64,000 nucleotides of DNA from Magnaporthiopsis rhizophila (GCA_003049465.1 PYSS01000128.1:47999-111998); one strand, 5' to 3'; shown: positions 35,763 through 47,000, numbered from the stretch's first letter. Numbers and translations are program-made. Notes: generated from the sequence alone by a model not told the origin.

Positions 35763-35983
35763 GCGTACGCCCTCGCCGTCGGGCTTGGCGTGCGTCGCGG
35801 TGGTCCCGCCTCGAGCCAGGTGTCGATCCCCGAGCCATCCTCGCCACTGTGCGGCCAGGGCGTCGACGACGCCTGTGCGTATGCTTTCGCCGTGGGGCTT
35901 GGCGCGTGTCATGGTCTTGCTCAGTCCCAGATACCGAAGCCTTAGTCGCCTCGTCACACTGTGCGGGCCGCCCGCTGGCGTGG
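35763..35983. repeat. Degenerate tandem duplication, two copies about 114 bp apart
   Basis: A copy starting at 35763 and one starting at 35877 share GCGTA, TCGCCGT, GGGCTTGGCG and, later, CACTGTGCGG at matching distances. The first 39 bases agree at 31 positions, and most differences are C/T or G/A transitions. It starts directly at the molybdopterin synthase stop codon. Confidence 0.6.
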
Positions 35984-36542
35984 TCGCCAGAAAAGACTCC
36001 TGACGCATGCTGGTGGATTCTCACAACTGCCCTGGAGTCTGAGGGTCGGCCGGTACGGAGCTGGTGGGTTGATACTGACATCTTGCTATTGAGGGGGACC
36101 GTGGCGCTATGAGCATTTTCAGCTTGATCAACGAAATATGGAAAGCCACACGCGATGTGCCTGTATGATAACCGGATGCTTCACCTTATAGGCTGGGTAG
36201 CTGGGGAAGTTTAATAAATACAACGGGCTAATTGTCAACCCAGGGGAGTTGTATAAGCAACACGAAGCCAGGGGGAGGTGATGGCCAAAAATGCATGATA
36301 TGTTAAACCCGGGACTCCCGCTCTTTGATACAGTCCGTAACGGCTGCATGTACTAAAGTGATAAGCCGGCCACTAATAGAAAGACACCACCAAATGCCGT
36401 GTGAATCATTGTTCAAATAACTTTTTGTTTCGCAATACCCAGCGCGCGTGAGAGAGCAGGGGGAAAAAGGTATCTAAAGCAATCAGAGGCCCCTGGAGAG
36501 CACTTGGACATATGTCGGACTGGCAGAGGCAGACGAGGAATA
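35763..36542. other. Convergent intergenic region with degenerate tandem repeat
   Basis: 780 bp between two stop codons. The first ~220 bp are a two-copy degenerate repeat (separate entry). The rest is unremarkable, with no gene seen. Confidence 0.6.
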
Positions 36543-38114
36543 CTATGCCTCAAACACAAGGACGACGCCATCGTCGCCAGCAGTGACAACACGCTCGCCC
36601 GTCTCACCCTGCACAAACCCAAGCACACCCCCGCCCTCGCCATCGCCCCTGTGGCCCCTCCACTCCTTGGTGAGCCCTGCAGCCGCGGCGGAGGCGCTGG
36701 CCCCCTGGCCCGCCGCCGTAGAAGCGCCCGCCGTCGTGCCCCTGATGTCCCAGCGCCTCACGACGCCGTCCATGCCGCAAGACGTCAGCAGGTGCGGGTT
36801 TCCCTTGACGAACTCGACCTTGACGACGCTGAAATCACCGTGCGCGCCGCCCACGAGCCTGCGCACCTGGAACGAGCGCTGGGCGTCGTACACGGCGATG
36901 GAGCCGTCCACGGACCCGGCCGCCAGCAGCGTGCCCGCCGGCCCGAGCGGCGAGAAGCTCAGCGTCTCCACCCCATCGCCCTGCGCGTGCAGGCTCGCCA
37001 GTATCTGCCCGCCCTGCTGGTCCGAGCCGCCACCGCCAGCAGCAGCAGCCGCACCGCCGCCGCGACGGCCACCACTGGCGGCGCGCGAGCCGCCGGCACC
37101 GCTCGAAGCGGCCGCCGAGGTGCCGAACCTGGGCAGCCCGACGACCTTGATGGCGCCGCCAGCGCCGCCGACGGCGAGGAATGCACCCGTCGGGGCGCAG
37201 GCGACGCTGTACAGGCCGCCGTCGACCTCGAAGCGGGCGTCGGAGCCGTCGAGGGTCAGGACACTCATGCCGTTGTCCGACTTGACGCCCGCGGCGACGG
37301 CGGACCCAAAGACGTCCCAGACGAACAGGCTGCCCTCCTCGGACACGGTCGCCAGCATCTCGCCGTCTGGGGTCCACGCGCCGGCAGTGCACGAGGCCTG
37401 GTGCAGGAAGTAGGACTGCAGGATCTGCAGCGCCGGGGTCGCGGCGGCGTCGACCTGGTAGACCCAGACGGAGCCGTCGCTGGCGCCGAGGGCGACGACG
37501 TTGGGGTGCGCCGCGCCGTTGGGGCAGGGCTGCACCCAGTTCACCTCGGGGACCTCCTGCGCCTCCTCGAGGAACCGTATCTGCGGCGGCGCCTTGTCGC
37601 CGCCGCCGCCGGGGGCGGGGGCGGCCGAGACGGCGTAGGCGCGCAGGCGGCCGTCCAGCCCGCCGCTCATCAGGTACTCGCCGGCGGGGTTGGTGAAGGC
37701 CAGGGCGTTGATGCTGTCTGTGTGGCCGTCGATATGGAAGAGCGGATCAAGTGATTTCGGGGGCGCTGGGGGCGCACCGCTGTAATTCTCGGGCAGCAGT
37801 GGTCGCGGTGGCACGTCTGCAGTGTCAAAGACGTAGCCTTTTCCGGGGGCGTCGTCGCCATCGCCCTCGGAGCCGCCGGTGGCGATCAGGGTAGGGCGTG
37901 TTGGATGCTGGGCGATGGCGAAGACCGAGTCTTTGTGGTGCTCAAAGTAGGCGATGCCGTCGTTGGACAGGTTGATCTCCTCGCCGTCCTCCTCGTCGCT
38001 GTCCATTGGGATGTCGCCGTCTGCGTCGTCGGGGATCTCTTCGAGCGCATCCTCGGCCGCCAGCATCTCGGGCTCCGAGTCCAAATCATCCTGTGTTTGT
38101 TTTGAGGAAGACAT
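36543..38114 (-). CDS. SQT1: WD40-repeat protein, SQT1/AAMP family
   Basis: A single exon of 523 codons with an ATG start. The N-terminus is strongly acidic (DDLDSEPEMLAAEDALEE, then DEEDGEE), followed by WD40 blades: HHKDSVFAIAQHPTRPTLIATGG, IDGHTDSINALAFTNPAGEYLMSGGLDGRLRAY, CTAGAWTPDGEMLATVSEEGSLFVWDVFG, FSPLGPAGTLLAAGSVDGSIAVYDAQ, and LLTSCGMDGVVRRWDIRG, ending with GERVVTAGDDGVVLVF. This is the Sqt1 pattern. Yeast Sqt1 is a dedicated chaperone that holds ribosomal protein Rpl10 (uL16) until it joins the 60S subunit. A Gly/Ala/Ser-rich low-complexity insert (about residues 328-365) interrupts one blade, and a shorter Ala/Ser-rich stretch lies near 470. Very high GC in third codon positions creates long antisense frames that are not genes. 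Confidence 0.9.
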   Translation of the reverse strand: MSSSKQTQDDLDSEPEMLAAEDALEEIPDDADGDIPMDSDEEDGEEINLSNDGIAYFEHHKDSVFAIAQHPTRPTLIATGGSEGDGDDAPGKGYVFDTADVPPRPLLPENYSGAPPAPPKSLDPLFHIDGHTDSINALAFTNPAGEYLMSGGLDGRLRAYAVSAAPAPGGGGDKAPPQIRFLEEAQEVPEVNWVQPCPNGAAHPNVVALGASDGSVWVYQVDAAATPALQILQSYFLHQASCTAGAWTPDGEMLATVSEEGSLFVWDVFGSAVAAGVKSDNGMSVLTLDGSDARFEVDGGLYSVACAPTGAFLAVGGAGGAIKVVGLPRFGTSAAASSGAGGSRAASGGRRGGGAAAAAGGGGSDQQGGQILASLHAQGDGVETLSFSPLGPAGTLLAAGSVDGSIAVYDAQRSFQVRRLVGGAHGDFSVVKVEFVKGNPHLLTSCGMDGVVRRWDIRGTTAGASTAAGQGASASAAAAGLTKEWRGHRGDGEGGGVLGFVQGETGERVVTAGDDGVVLVFEA

Positions 38115-38736
38115 TCTGGGCTGTGTTCTGTGGCTGAAGTTTGCGTCTTGCGCAGTCGCCGGGAACTTGCGATCGCTCTAGCTGTCGGGACGGTGCCGAG
38201 TTTTGTATTCACAACTCAACCCGCCAAGCACTCGCGCGCGTTCCAGACTGCTGGCCTGTTCGTCAATGGTGGCGCGCAGGGACAGCCGTAGAATTGCTGA
38301 CTTATCGTCAAAGAAAAAGTCTACACCATCCCGTCTGTTGTTGATTTCAAATGCGCGGGGCAACTATAATTCGAGCTCTTGCCTGGCCCCTCCATCTGGT
38401 GTCGTCAGAGGCGGACCCACAAGCGGCCCGGCTGTCAATTCTGTAAGTCAATCGGCGCCCGTGGCCGCCGACAGCCGACCGGGTGCGTCTTTTCTTGCGT
38501 GAATCCAGGGGTTTGCGTGATGCATACCAGATAGAGGTGTACGCATAAGCAGATGAACGGGCAGGTATTCGGGCGCTTAGGCCGCTTGGTCCCAAATTAC
38601 AGGTCGTTGAGCAATGACGTAGGCCATACCTATTTGCGCATATGCAGGGGAATTCAGGAACGGAGAGCAAAAGCAAAGACGGGTTCAACTGCCTCGCGAA
38701 AAGCACCTCAGCTAGAGCCCTAGGGACGGTACATAC

Positions 38737-38838
38737 TGACAAGAATGGGATTCGAACCACGCGGAGTTCTCCATATGAAGGCTGCGAGGATTCACTATGA
38801 CCCTAGTCCTACACCATAACCACCTCGGCCATCTTATC
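38737..38838 (-). tRNA. tRNA-Leu-like sequence, probably a pseudogene
   Basis: On the minus strand the 5' end GATAAGA pairs over all seven positions with TCTTGTC at the 3' end (one G-T pair), followed by discriminator A at 38737. An A-box-like TGGCCGAGGTGG and a perfect B-box GGTTCGAATCC are present. The overall plan, with a long variable arm, resembles fungal tRNA-Leu. Against a working gene: the T-stem (CGTGG/CCCAT) fails to pair because one G appears to be missing, and the anticodon stem pairs at only four of five positions unless an intron is assumed, leaving the anticodon uncertain. I read it as a decayed tRNA-Leu copy. Confidence 0.5.
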
Positions 38839-39326
38839 TGTGTCTTGCATTGGTGAGGGCGTTCTCGTGCTGCGTCCGCTTATATGGGCTGGGCGAGTAA
38901 GTCGAGAAATCTCCACGGACGATGAGTGTCGAGCTGGTGGAGAGGGTGCCTTCGGTAGCTGTGTAACAGGAAAAGACGTATTCAAGTGAAACCAGACGTT
39001 ACAGATGGCTCTTCTCTGCTTCGCAGCATTTAGTAGTATAGGTAGGTTGCTTCTAGGGGTGCAACATGCTGTGGCCACCCAGCAGCCTTCATACGTACAA
39101 GCCACCCCCTGGAGGTTTGACGAGCTGCACACTTCCCAGGTCAACGGCAGTTGTAGATCCATGGCACTGCATAATCATGGTGTCCTAGCTTTGATCGCCA
39201 CTGGAGACTCATCAGGGGGGGTCGGGGGTCGCCGGCGTGGAGGCGTGGAGGCGTCAGGATGATGGCGCCGGCCGGGTCCATCTTCCAGCAAATGCACACA
39301 AACTTCATCTTCGGCATCATGCCCTG

Positions 39327-39356
39327 ACCTGTGCCAGTCTCGACGCTGGCACAGGT
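39327..39356. repeat. Perfect 11-bp inverted repeat, 8-nt loop
   Basis: ACCTGTGCCAG at 39327-39337 and its exact reverse complement at 39346-39356. It could form a stable hairpin or serve as a dyad binding site. Confidence 0.85.
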
Positions 39357-42078
39357 ATTTTGAACGTCTGGCTGCCGGAACGGACCGGCAAACCATTTGG
39401 CCGCCCGGGACAGGCCTCATGGGACGGGAAGGGGAGTGAAGGCGGCTTGTCCGTCCACGTTGTCTACATCCCTTGGAAGGCTGGGGTACCCCAAGCCCTG
39501 GTGTCGTCCCAAGGCCAGGCAGCCAAGCTATTAAGGCCCCCTTGCACACGAGGCAGTCCCGAGTCCTAGGCAGAAAATGCGGCGTCTAGACCAGTTCGAG
39601 CGGACGGAGCATTGACGGCCCAAACACCAAACAAAGGGCGGATCTGCCAGGCGAGAGAAATTTATGATCAGCTGCTGATTATAAGATGAGACACGGCCCT
39701 TATCATCCTGCGAACCAACGGCCTATTTTTGGATGACAGCAAAAGGGCAACAAGAAGACCAGTCTCGCTGCACCCTGACCGTCCGATATTCGGCTCGTCG
39801 ACAGGTTGTGGCTGTGACGGCGTGTGTACGCGGACTGCACACCGCACCAGCGGATGTGGGGATTTTGTACGTGCTGGATTGGATAGGCATGAAGTTTTCC
39901 GTTCTTTATCACCCTTTGAAACAGCGGAGGCTGTCTGGGGCGAGGAGGAAGCATCGCGAGGCTTTAAAGACAGAGTTGGAGCTACTGCTGCCAAGCTCTT
40001 TCTACCCGCTCTTCTTTTGTCGCCGATCCAGCGGTGTAAGTGTAGCAGGCAGGCTAGCGAGTCACTGCCAGTTGGCCCAGTCTCTTGACAGGATGAGAAA
40101 TCAAGACCGATTCGAAGCCTTCCAGAACGCCGAGGGCTGCATCGAGAATGGGGCTTGGGCGGTGTTTGTGTCAATCACCGCCTCTTTACAAAAAGCAGAC
40201 CAGGATGCGCACGGGCATGATGGAAAACATCGGTGCCATGTCCTGTACACACAGGACACTGCTGGCAGAAAAAGTACACGTCACCTTGGGCGCGAAAGGG
40301 CGTAAATATCTGGTGGTCAGGTGAATTGAGAGTCATGTCTCTGCAGCTGTCCAACTGCATGGGCCTATCTGTCGAATTGGCTTTTTGTTGATTCCTAACT
40401 CGGGCTGGGGGTTCTTTCCCGCCCGATTTCCCGAAGCTTGCCTCCATGGGGCTCCTGGCGATCTGAGCCACGACCAGCCGACGGGAAAAGGTCGGCATAA
40501 CCCTCTTGACCTGGTATAAACGCAGTGTTCGGATTGGCCAAGCGCGGGGACTGCCGTCCGTTTCTGGCAGACGTTTGACACGACGACCCGACGGCCCCAG
40601 AGGCTAGCGCGGACACTATCTACCGTTGCATGACGGAGACGCCCGGCGACTGGTGAGATGGCGTGCCACGACCCGTGTCGACAAAAAAAACAAAAAAAAA
40701 AAAAAAAAAACACAGAGCCAGCGAATATAGCCTCAGAAGCAGTAATGCAAATATCTGCTGCTGCTGCTACTACTACCTAGGTGCCGGGAATGCCATCAAG
40801 ACTGTGTGATTGACAGCCACACGCCCCACGAACAGCACACCAACCTGAACCGCAACGCAACGCAAGTCAACGCAACAGCGACCCACCGGGACAGGCGAGA
40901 TTAACAGCTGGGACCAGGGCGATGCTGCCGGACCCCCACGAACGGCACGATCTGCTGGAGATCCCCTTTCGGTGTGTGTGCGTGTGTGCGTCCTCCTTTT
41001 GAATCACCGATCAGCTGCATGGGACCCTTTCTCGTGGGACATGCCTGCCTGCCGCACGACACATTGTGACCGCCGTCCAGGTAGGGGTATGCGATCACTC
41101 CCTGTCCACATGAGTTGTCACGACGAGCAAAAATGTCGCAAAAAATGGCGGTGCCTCCGAGATAGGTACATACCTGTAGAGGCTCCTCTTATAAACCTTG
41201 CTTGACGATGCCACGGTCGCGAAACGTTGGGAGTCGTGCTGCGTGCTGCGTGCTACCGTATATACCTAATCTCTCGTATGCCGCCAGGAGCAAAACGTTA
41301 CACGGTAGGAGCTCGTGATAGCCAAGAAAAGGCAGGCCCATAGGTACCGAGCATACCGTGCCTATAGCAAGGGGGCCCTGGAAGACGACGCCGGGGAGGC
41401 AAAGCAAGGGCCGGCCGGCACAGGCAGTCCGACGGCAGGCAATGTATTCTTGTGTAGTCGCCGCGTGCATTAGCACCAGACTTGCTGAATCAATGTGTTG
41501 TGTCGTTGGAGGAAAAAAAAAAAAACAGCTCCGAAATTCGCGCGCGATTATCTCACTCTCTCTCCGCCCATCCCTCTCCCTTGCGTCTGCTAGCTTTGCA
41601 GTAGCGCCCTATATGTTTTCCCCTTTCACGCATCGACGGCCCAGAACGCGAGGCTCACCGTATGAAGATCCGGTGCGATATTATGTACTGTCGAGTCGAC
41701 ATGCACACCCTCCAGCGACACGGCAGCCCGTCGTTGGCCCCGGTCCCTCCTAGTTCGGGCGTACTCGGCAGGCAAAAATACTCAGTGTCGCCGCCAATAA
41801 CCATTATTACCCAAAGCGGGAAACAGCCAGCCACATCTCATTTCTTTTCTTGGGCTCGCATGTTTCTTTCTTTGTTGGGCCTGTTTCGACAGGTTGCGAT
41901 CAGGAGGGGCCATCCCAGCGTGTGAATGGGTTTGGGGATCAAATATGCTTGTGCTGATGCTTGACTTCTTCCCAGGGGGCACTCCCTCCTTCTATCCGTC
42001 CTACCGTACTATGCGTTCCTCCTATTCCTACATACCGACTGGTCAGCTAGCTCTCGGTGTATGTGCCAGGTGCGCGGG

Positions 42079-42100
42079 AAAAAAAAAAAAAAAAAAAAAA
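42079..42100 (+). repeat. Poly(A) tract, 22 nt
   Basis: Pure A run within intergenic DNA. Confidence 0.95.
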
Positions 42101-43347
42101 GAGGATGTGGGGAGGGCAAACTGGGATCCGCCTGTCGCCGCTTAGGCCGTCGTCGAAACATTCATGTTGTCAGCAGGCTGGGGCACCTGGGCTGGGTCTT
42201 TTTTATGTTATAGGACCAGGTTTGGCGGCTATGGCTGTCCACTTTTGAGGCCCCATCGTACCGAACTCAAGCAAGCTGAAGCCGTCTGCCTGACAGGCCA
42301 CGCTGTTACGGCGTACGGCGTGCGGCGTGCGGCGAAGGGCACAAGCTTGGCCGCCTGGGCCTCGGGCCGGGAGCTTTTGAGCGGCGTCGTCCATTGGACC
42401 GCCTGGAGCTCACCACGTCGATGCTACTCCACGCTTGCTTGTTCTTTGGTACTGCACTACCTCCTTTCGTGTTTTTTCCCCCATCCTCCTTTTTTTTCTC
42501 CCCTGTCTGTTTCTTTTGTTTTACTCGAGAAGTCCATTCGAGTAATACCTACCTAGCCAGGGAGGCTCGGTTCTTACGGTACAATACGGCAGCCATCGCG
42601 TGCACGTTATGTAGCCCCTGTGTGGATCGCACCCATACGACAAGGCCTGCCCAAGATTGGAAAGTTTCCGCACGATGTACACCTCTGCCTGTCCCTGTCA
42701 CCGCCCGTCGGCTGCGAAACCAGCCCCCGTCTGCGGTGCTTGCTTTTCGCCTTCCACCGCGTGCTACCCTTGCCTTGCTGTTTCGAAGATCCCCGTGGAG
42801 AGGAAGGGGTCTGGAGTGCCGCAGGCCTTCTGTCCTCTCTGACATCTATCTGTGTCACTCTTTCTCTCTCACCTGCTGCCGCTGCTGTTTGCCGGCCGCC
42901 ATTGCCACAGGTGTCGATCCTGCACTGCAGCAGCCCCTTGTGCGTGTTTCCCCTTCTCCCCCACCTTTTGCTTTAAGCTTCTTCAGCGTCCCGGCAAGGT
43001 TATTTGCTCACGTTTGTTGCCACAGCCATGTGTGCACATGGGGACACGCTTCAGAATTGCTCCTCTGATAGCAAACCTAGGCCTTGTAGACGGTTATTTT
43101 CTTACCACGGACAAAACGCCAAGGAAGGCTTTTCTGACAGTGCTGGTGCTCGCGCATGTTCGTTGTTGTTATATTCTCCTCCTACCTACAGGACTTAACG
43201 CACCCTCCCCAAGAGTGTCTCATCAAACATATTATCAGACAAAACATCAAGTTCACCAGAATCGGTGGCAAGCAGGAGCGAACAGTAGCGTGACTTTAAA
43301 ACGTGTGAAGTTGTGGGCGACGTGGCGGCTTTTTTTTGCCTGCCATT

Positions 43348-43365
43348 CCCCCCCCCCCCCCCCCC

Positions 43366-43419
<54 letters not shown>

Positions 43420-43466
43420 NNNNNNNNNNNNNNNNNNNNNNNNNNNNNNNNNNNNNNNNNNNNNNN

Positions 43467-43500
<34 letters not shown>
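43348..43500 (+). repeat. C19 + A53, 47-base N gap, A34
   Basis: A C run at 43348-43366 passes directly into A at 43367-43419, then N at 43420-43466, then A at 43467-43500. The gap is probably an unresolved homopolymer, so its size is not reliable. Confidence 0.95.
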
Positions 43501-43502
<2 letters not shown>

Positions 43503-44257
43503 GTCTAAAAGAAGTAAAAGGGGACTTCTGTGTCTTGCTTTTGAGGGTAAAGTTGGAAGACCAGCTCTCGCAACAGTACACAGGTCGTGTGAAGTGAAGC
43601 ATAGGTGTGTGGGATGTGACTGATGTTTCGAAGCGACGAGACAAAAGAATGAAACGGAAGAAAAGAAAAAGAAAGACAAAATAACGCCGATGTAAATGCT
43701 TTGTTCCAACCCGGAACGCCATAGAAAATCGCCGATTTGGCCCAACCTCTTTGACCCGCTTCCAGGAAGAAAAAAAAAAAAAAAAAGAAAAAAAAGGAAA
43801 AAAAAGCCATTTGATCATCAAGGCTGTGCCGCCCCAAACCCCGCCCGCTGTTTCTTGACGGACATAGAAAAGAAAAGAAAAGAAGTAGTTTTCGCCTCTA
43901 GCGCCGTTTTCCCAAGGCCGTGAAGATGTTCGACAAAAGAAAAAGTAGATGGTCGGGTTGACACCGTACAAGTGAGCGAATGGTTGGATACAACCAAAGT
44001 GCGAAGAAGAGACAAGAATAAAAAGAAAAAGGCCGTGTATGTTGAGTGGTAAAAACAGCGAGTCGAAGGAAAATTGACGGATCCAAATTAGAGTTTAAAC
44101 CGTTGGTCGAGAGGACCAGTCGTTGCTGCTGTCCTCTTGCTTCGGTGGCATCGAGATTATATGGTCGTTAATCGAGCTCGGCGCACTGATTAGGAGCGAA
44201 ATCATCTCGTGTTTTTCTTTTTTTTCTTGGTTTTTTTTTGTTTTGTTCTTCGTTTGT

Positions 44258-45355
44258 TTATGCCAGAGACCCGTTGCTGCTGCTGGTGGTGCTGCTGCTG
44301 CTGTCAAAGTTGTGGCAGCCGCGCTCGTGGCGCTTCATGTTGCTGCGGACGCTGAAGGCCTTGCCGCAACCGGCGTGCGGGCACTTGAAGGGCTTCTCGC
44401 CCGTGTGAGAGTGGCTATGTATCCTCAGGGAGCTGGGGCGAGAGAAAGCCTTGTTGCAGGTCTGGCAGATGTACCGGTCCTGCGACTGAGGGAAGGACGC
44501 GGCCGCCGAGGGCGATATGTAATGGTGGTGTTGCCACGGGTTCGCGCCCGACGAGGGAGCCAGGGAGACGGACACGGGGATGGGAGGGAAGGTCTAGAAG
44601 TATACCATGTCAGTCAGACGGTCCTGGATGCTGGGAGAGAAACAAAAGAACGGTTTGCGGCTTACCTGGGGCAGTGGCCTCTGGTAGTAAAGGCCGGAGA
44701 TCTGGGGCTGCGGCGGCGGCGTGGGCTGCATCGTCGGGTAGTAGGCGGTCATTGGGTTGGCCGGGCCCATGCCGTAGGGACCGGGAGCGGCGTAGGCAGG
44801 CTGGGCGAAGGGAGCCTGGACGGGAACACGAGCGACGCTGTGGGCCATGTGCGAGTGAGGGCGATGCTCTGGCTCGACATGGGGCATAGGCGGCGTCGAC
44901 TCGAAGTAGTAGCCCGAGGCGCCGGGAAGCTGGCTGACCGACTTAGTCGAGGGCGAGTTGTAGCCGTCAAACGAAGCCTCCGAGGTCATGGGCGGGGTCG
45001 GCGGCATACCGCCCCGGACGGCCTGGATCGCATTGTAGTGTGACGAGTTTGGCCTGGTCTCGGGCCTCGATTGTGCTATGGATGTGTTAGACGGAGGAGC
45101 CTTTTATTGCTGGCGGTGTGAGATATTGAAGAACTTACATTGTTGCGGCGCCTGCTGTTGACCCTGTTGGGGAAACGGAGGAGCAGTCTCGGATGTGGGC
45201 GATCCCTGATCCGCCAGACCGAGAAGGTTGGAAATGGAAGGAAGCGAGCACTTGTTGTCGTCCATGGGGGGCGACGGCGGGCCCTGAGGCTGGGTGAAGT
45301 AGCTGTACTGCGACTGGTGGCCCGAGTAGGTGTTTGATATCACAGAAGTAGCCAT
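44258..45355 (-). CDS. mtfA: C2H2 zinc-finger transcription factor MtfA
   Basis: Three exons: 45139-45355, 44666-45075 and 44258-44593 (donors GTAAGT and GTAAGC, acceptors TAG), giving 320 residues. Early residues include PPSPPMDDNKCSLPSISNL, a conserved MtfA N-terminal motif. The middle is Pro/Tyr-rich and disordered. The C-terminal part has NPWQHHHYISP, then two C2H2 fingers from about residue 250: YICQTCNKAFSRPSSLRIH and FKCPHAGCGKAFSVRSNMKRH, followed by ERGC. These match Aspergillus MtfA closely. In Aspergillus, MtfA is a nuclear regulator of secondary metabolism, conidiation, sexual development and virulence-related traits. Its own DNA site is unknown here. The gene is isolated: about 6.1 kb downstream and 16 kb upstream lack other protein-coding genes, so its control region could be large. 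Confidence 0.92.
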
Positions 45356-46977
45356 TATGTATTTGCGTTTGTGTGTGTGAGAGCGAGGGAAAAAGGCCAG
45401 TGGCTGGATCCACTCGGCGTTGCTGTTCCGTCAAGTTCACCCCGTCGTCGTTGTCGTCGTTGCCGGCTCTCGCTTGGAGCAAGGTGTCGTCGGTCTTGTC
45501 TAATATTAAGCGTATAACGAGGAGATTCTAGTAGGAAGCAGCAAGGAAGAAGCTCAGGAAAAAGCAGACGGTCAATAGATATTATGGGATCGAGTTGTCA
45601 GGAGCCAAGCACCAGCTGGATGGATGACGATGATATTGTATAAAAGGGTCTTGAGATCAGAATGGCCCCAGAGATGAGGGGGAGAGGGAGGGGTGGAGGC
45701 TTAAGTATGGTCGTGTAGGCTGCAAGTAGATGCGAGGATGCTGTCCGGGGTGGCAGATGGGGATTTTCAGTCTTGATTTTTTATTTTATCTGGGTAGGTT
45801 ATTTTTTATTTTTTTTTAATCTTGCCTCTTTGCTCTCTCTCTCTCTACACCCCCTGCCACTAATTTGCGGGCGGGCATGGTATTGTGAGATCCGCCAAGA
45901 GTGGGAGTTGAAGGAGGCGTGCGTGCCGTGTGCCAGGAGGCCAGCAGATGGGAGAGCCGATCCACACCGTTGATCCCTGGGGCAATGGCAACGACGACAG
46001 CCTGTCACAGGTCGCGTGTGGGTCCGACCAGGACGCATTCATGTTACGACAGACCCGGGATGGCGCTGATCAGAGGGGTGGGTATTCCAGCTTTCTTTTT
46101 CGACGATGCGAGGTGGAGAGGTGGGCGGACGGCATGGGGGGAATGAGGGGTGTGGCCAGTGAGGGAAGGGTGTGCGGCAAGCTAGCTGGTCAAGCGAGCC
46201 TGCGTACCCGCCCCGGCTCGACGACCGACTCAGGGTAGCTGACCTGTGGGCAGTCGACAGGCGTGGGTCCTCGTGCTTGACAGGCCAGATTCAACCCCGG
46301 AGCGGGCGCCCATCACCCCGGGAGAAGGCCCTTGGGGCACTGGACGTACGGTGGGCGTGGGCGTGAGCGGCTGCTGCACGGGCCGTGGTGTGCGTAGGGG
46401 GGGATCCCTGGCAGGCCCCATGGAGCAAGAAGGTTTTCTGGGAGGTGGTGTGGACTCTCTCTCTCTCCCACTAGCACGCCGGCCGGGAGAGCGGGAGAGA
46501 TCGAGGGGTGCCAGTTCAGTTTGCCAGGATTCTCAGGATCGGCGGAGGCCAAACGTCGATTGGCAAACTGGTTGATGCATAGGGCAGGGTTTGCTGGGAA
46601 AGACAAGGCAGACTGCGCCGAGGTTTGGCTGAGATAGGCATGTTTTCTCTGTGCAGTTCTGGTTACCAGCATAGGGGCATTCTCAACCTTGTATCAGCTA
46701 TTCTTTTCTCTGGCGTCCCCATTGTAACAGTCTATCCCGTCACCGAGTCGAAAAAGCAAAGGCGAAGAGAGATCAATGCCTTGTGGTCTAAGGCAGCCAG
46801 TGCAGAGCAGGCAGGGCAATGGCAGACAAAACGAAACATGGCAGGCAGGAAGCATGCGCACGCAGAGAATATGAAAGGCAAGAGCAGGAGCAGGACGAAA
46901 GAAGCAACTGCCGTGGTCCGTTGCCTGGCTCCAACTCGCGACTTCCTAGCACGGTGCGGTGCCAGCAGCCAGCGGCA

Positions 46978-47000
46978 GCTAGGCTCTAGTCGAGCCTAGC
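46978..47000. repeat. Perfect 9-bp inverted repeat, 5-nt loop
   Basis: GCTAGGCTC at 46978-46986, loop TAGTC, and GAGCCTAGC at 46992-47000, with GCGGCA or GGCA-type sequence on both sides. Confidence 0.85.

Larger units (their letters stand above)
38115..44257. other. Long intergenic region (~6.1 kb) with a tRNA-like sequence and an assembly gap
   Basis: Between the SQT1 start and the mtfA stop. It contains the tRNA-Leu-like sequence, a hairpin at 39327-39356, poly(A) at 40690-40710 and 42079-42100, and the homopolymer/N region at 43348-43500. ORFs up to 190-224 codons (39733-40305 +, 42394-43068 +) lack motifs and are not supported. I see no transposon signature. Confidence 0.6.

Noticed and set aside
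36504..37754. 416-codon + strand ORF
   Set aside because: Antisense to SQT1; Ala/Arg/Gly-rich composition typical of a shadow of GC-rich coding DNA.
39733..40305. 190-codon + strand ORF in the SQT1-mtfA spacer
   Set aside because: No motif and no supporting splice or start context.
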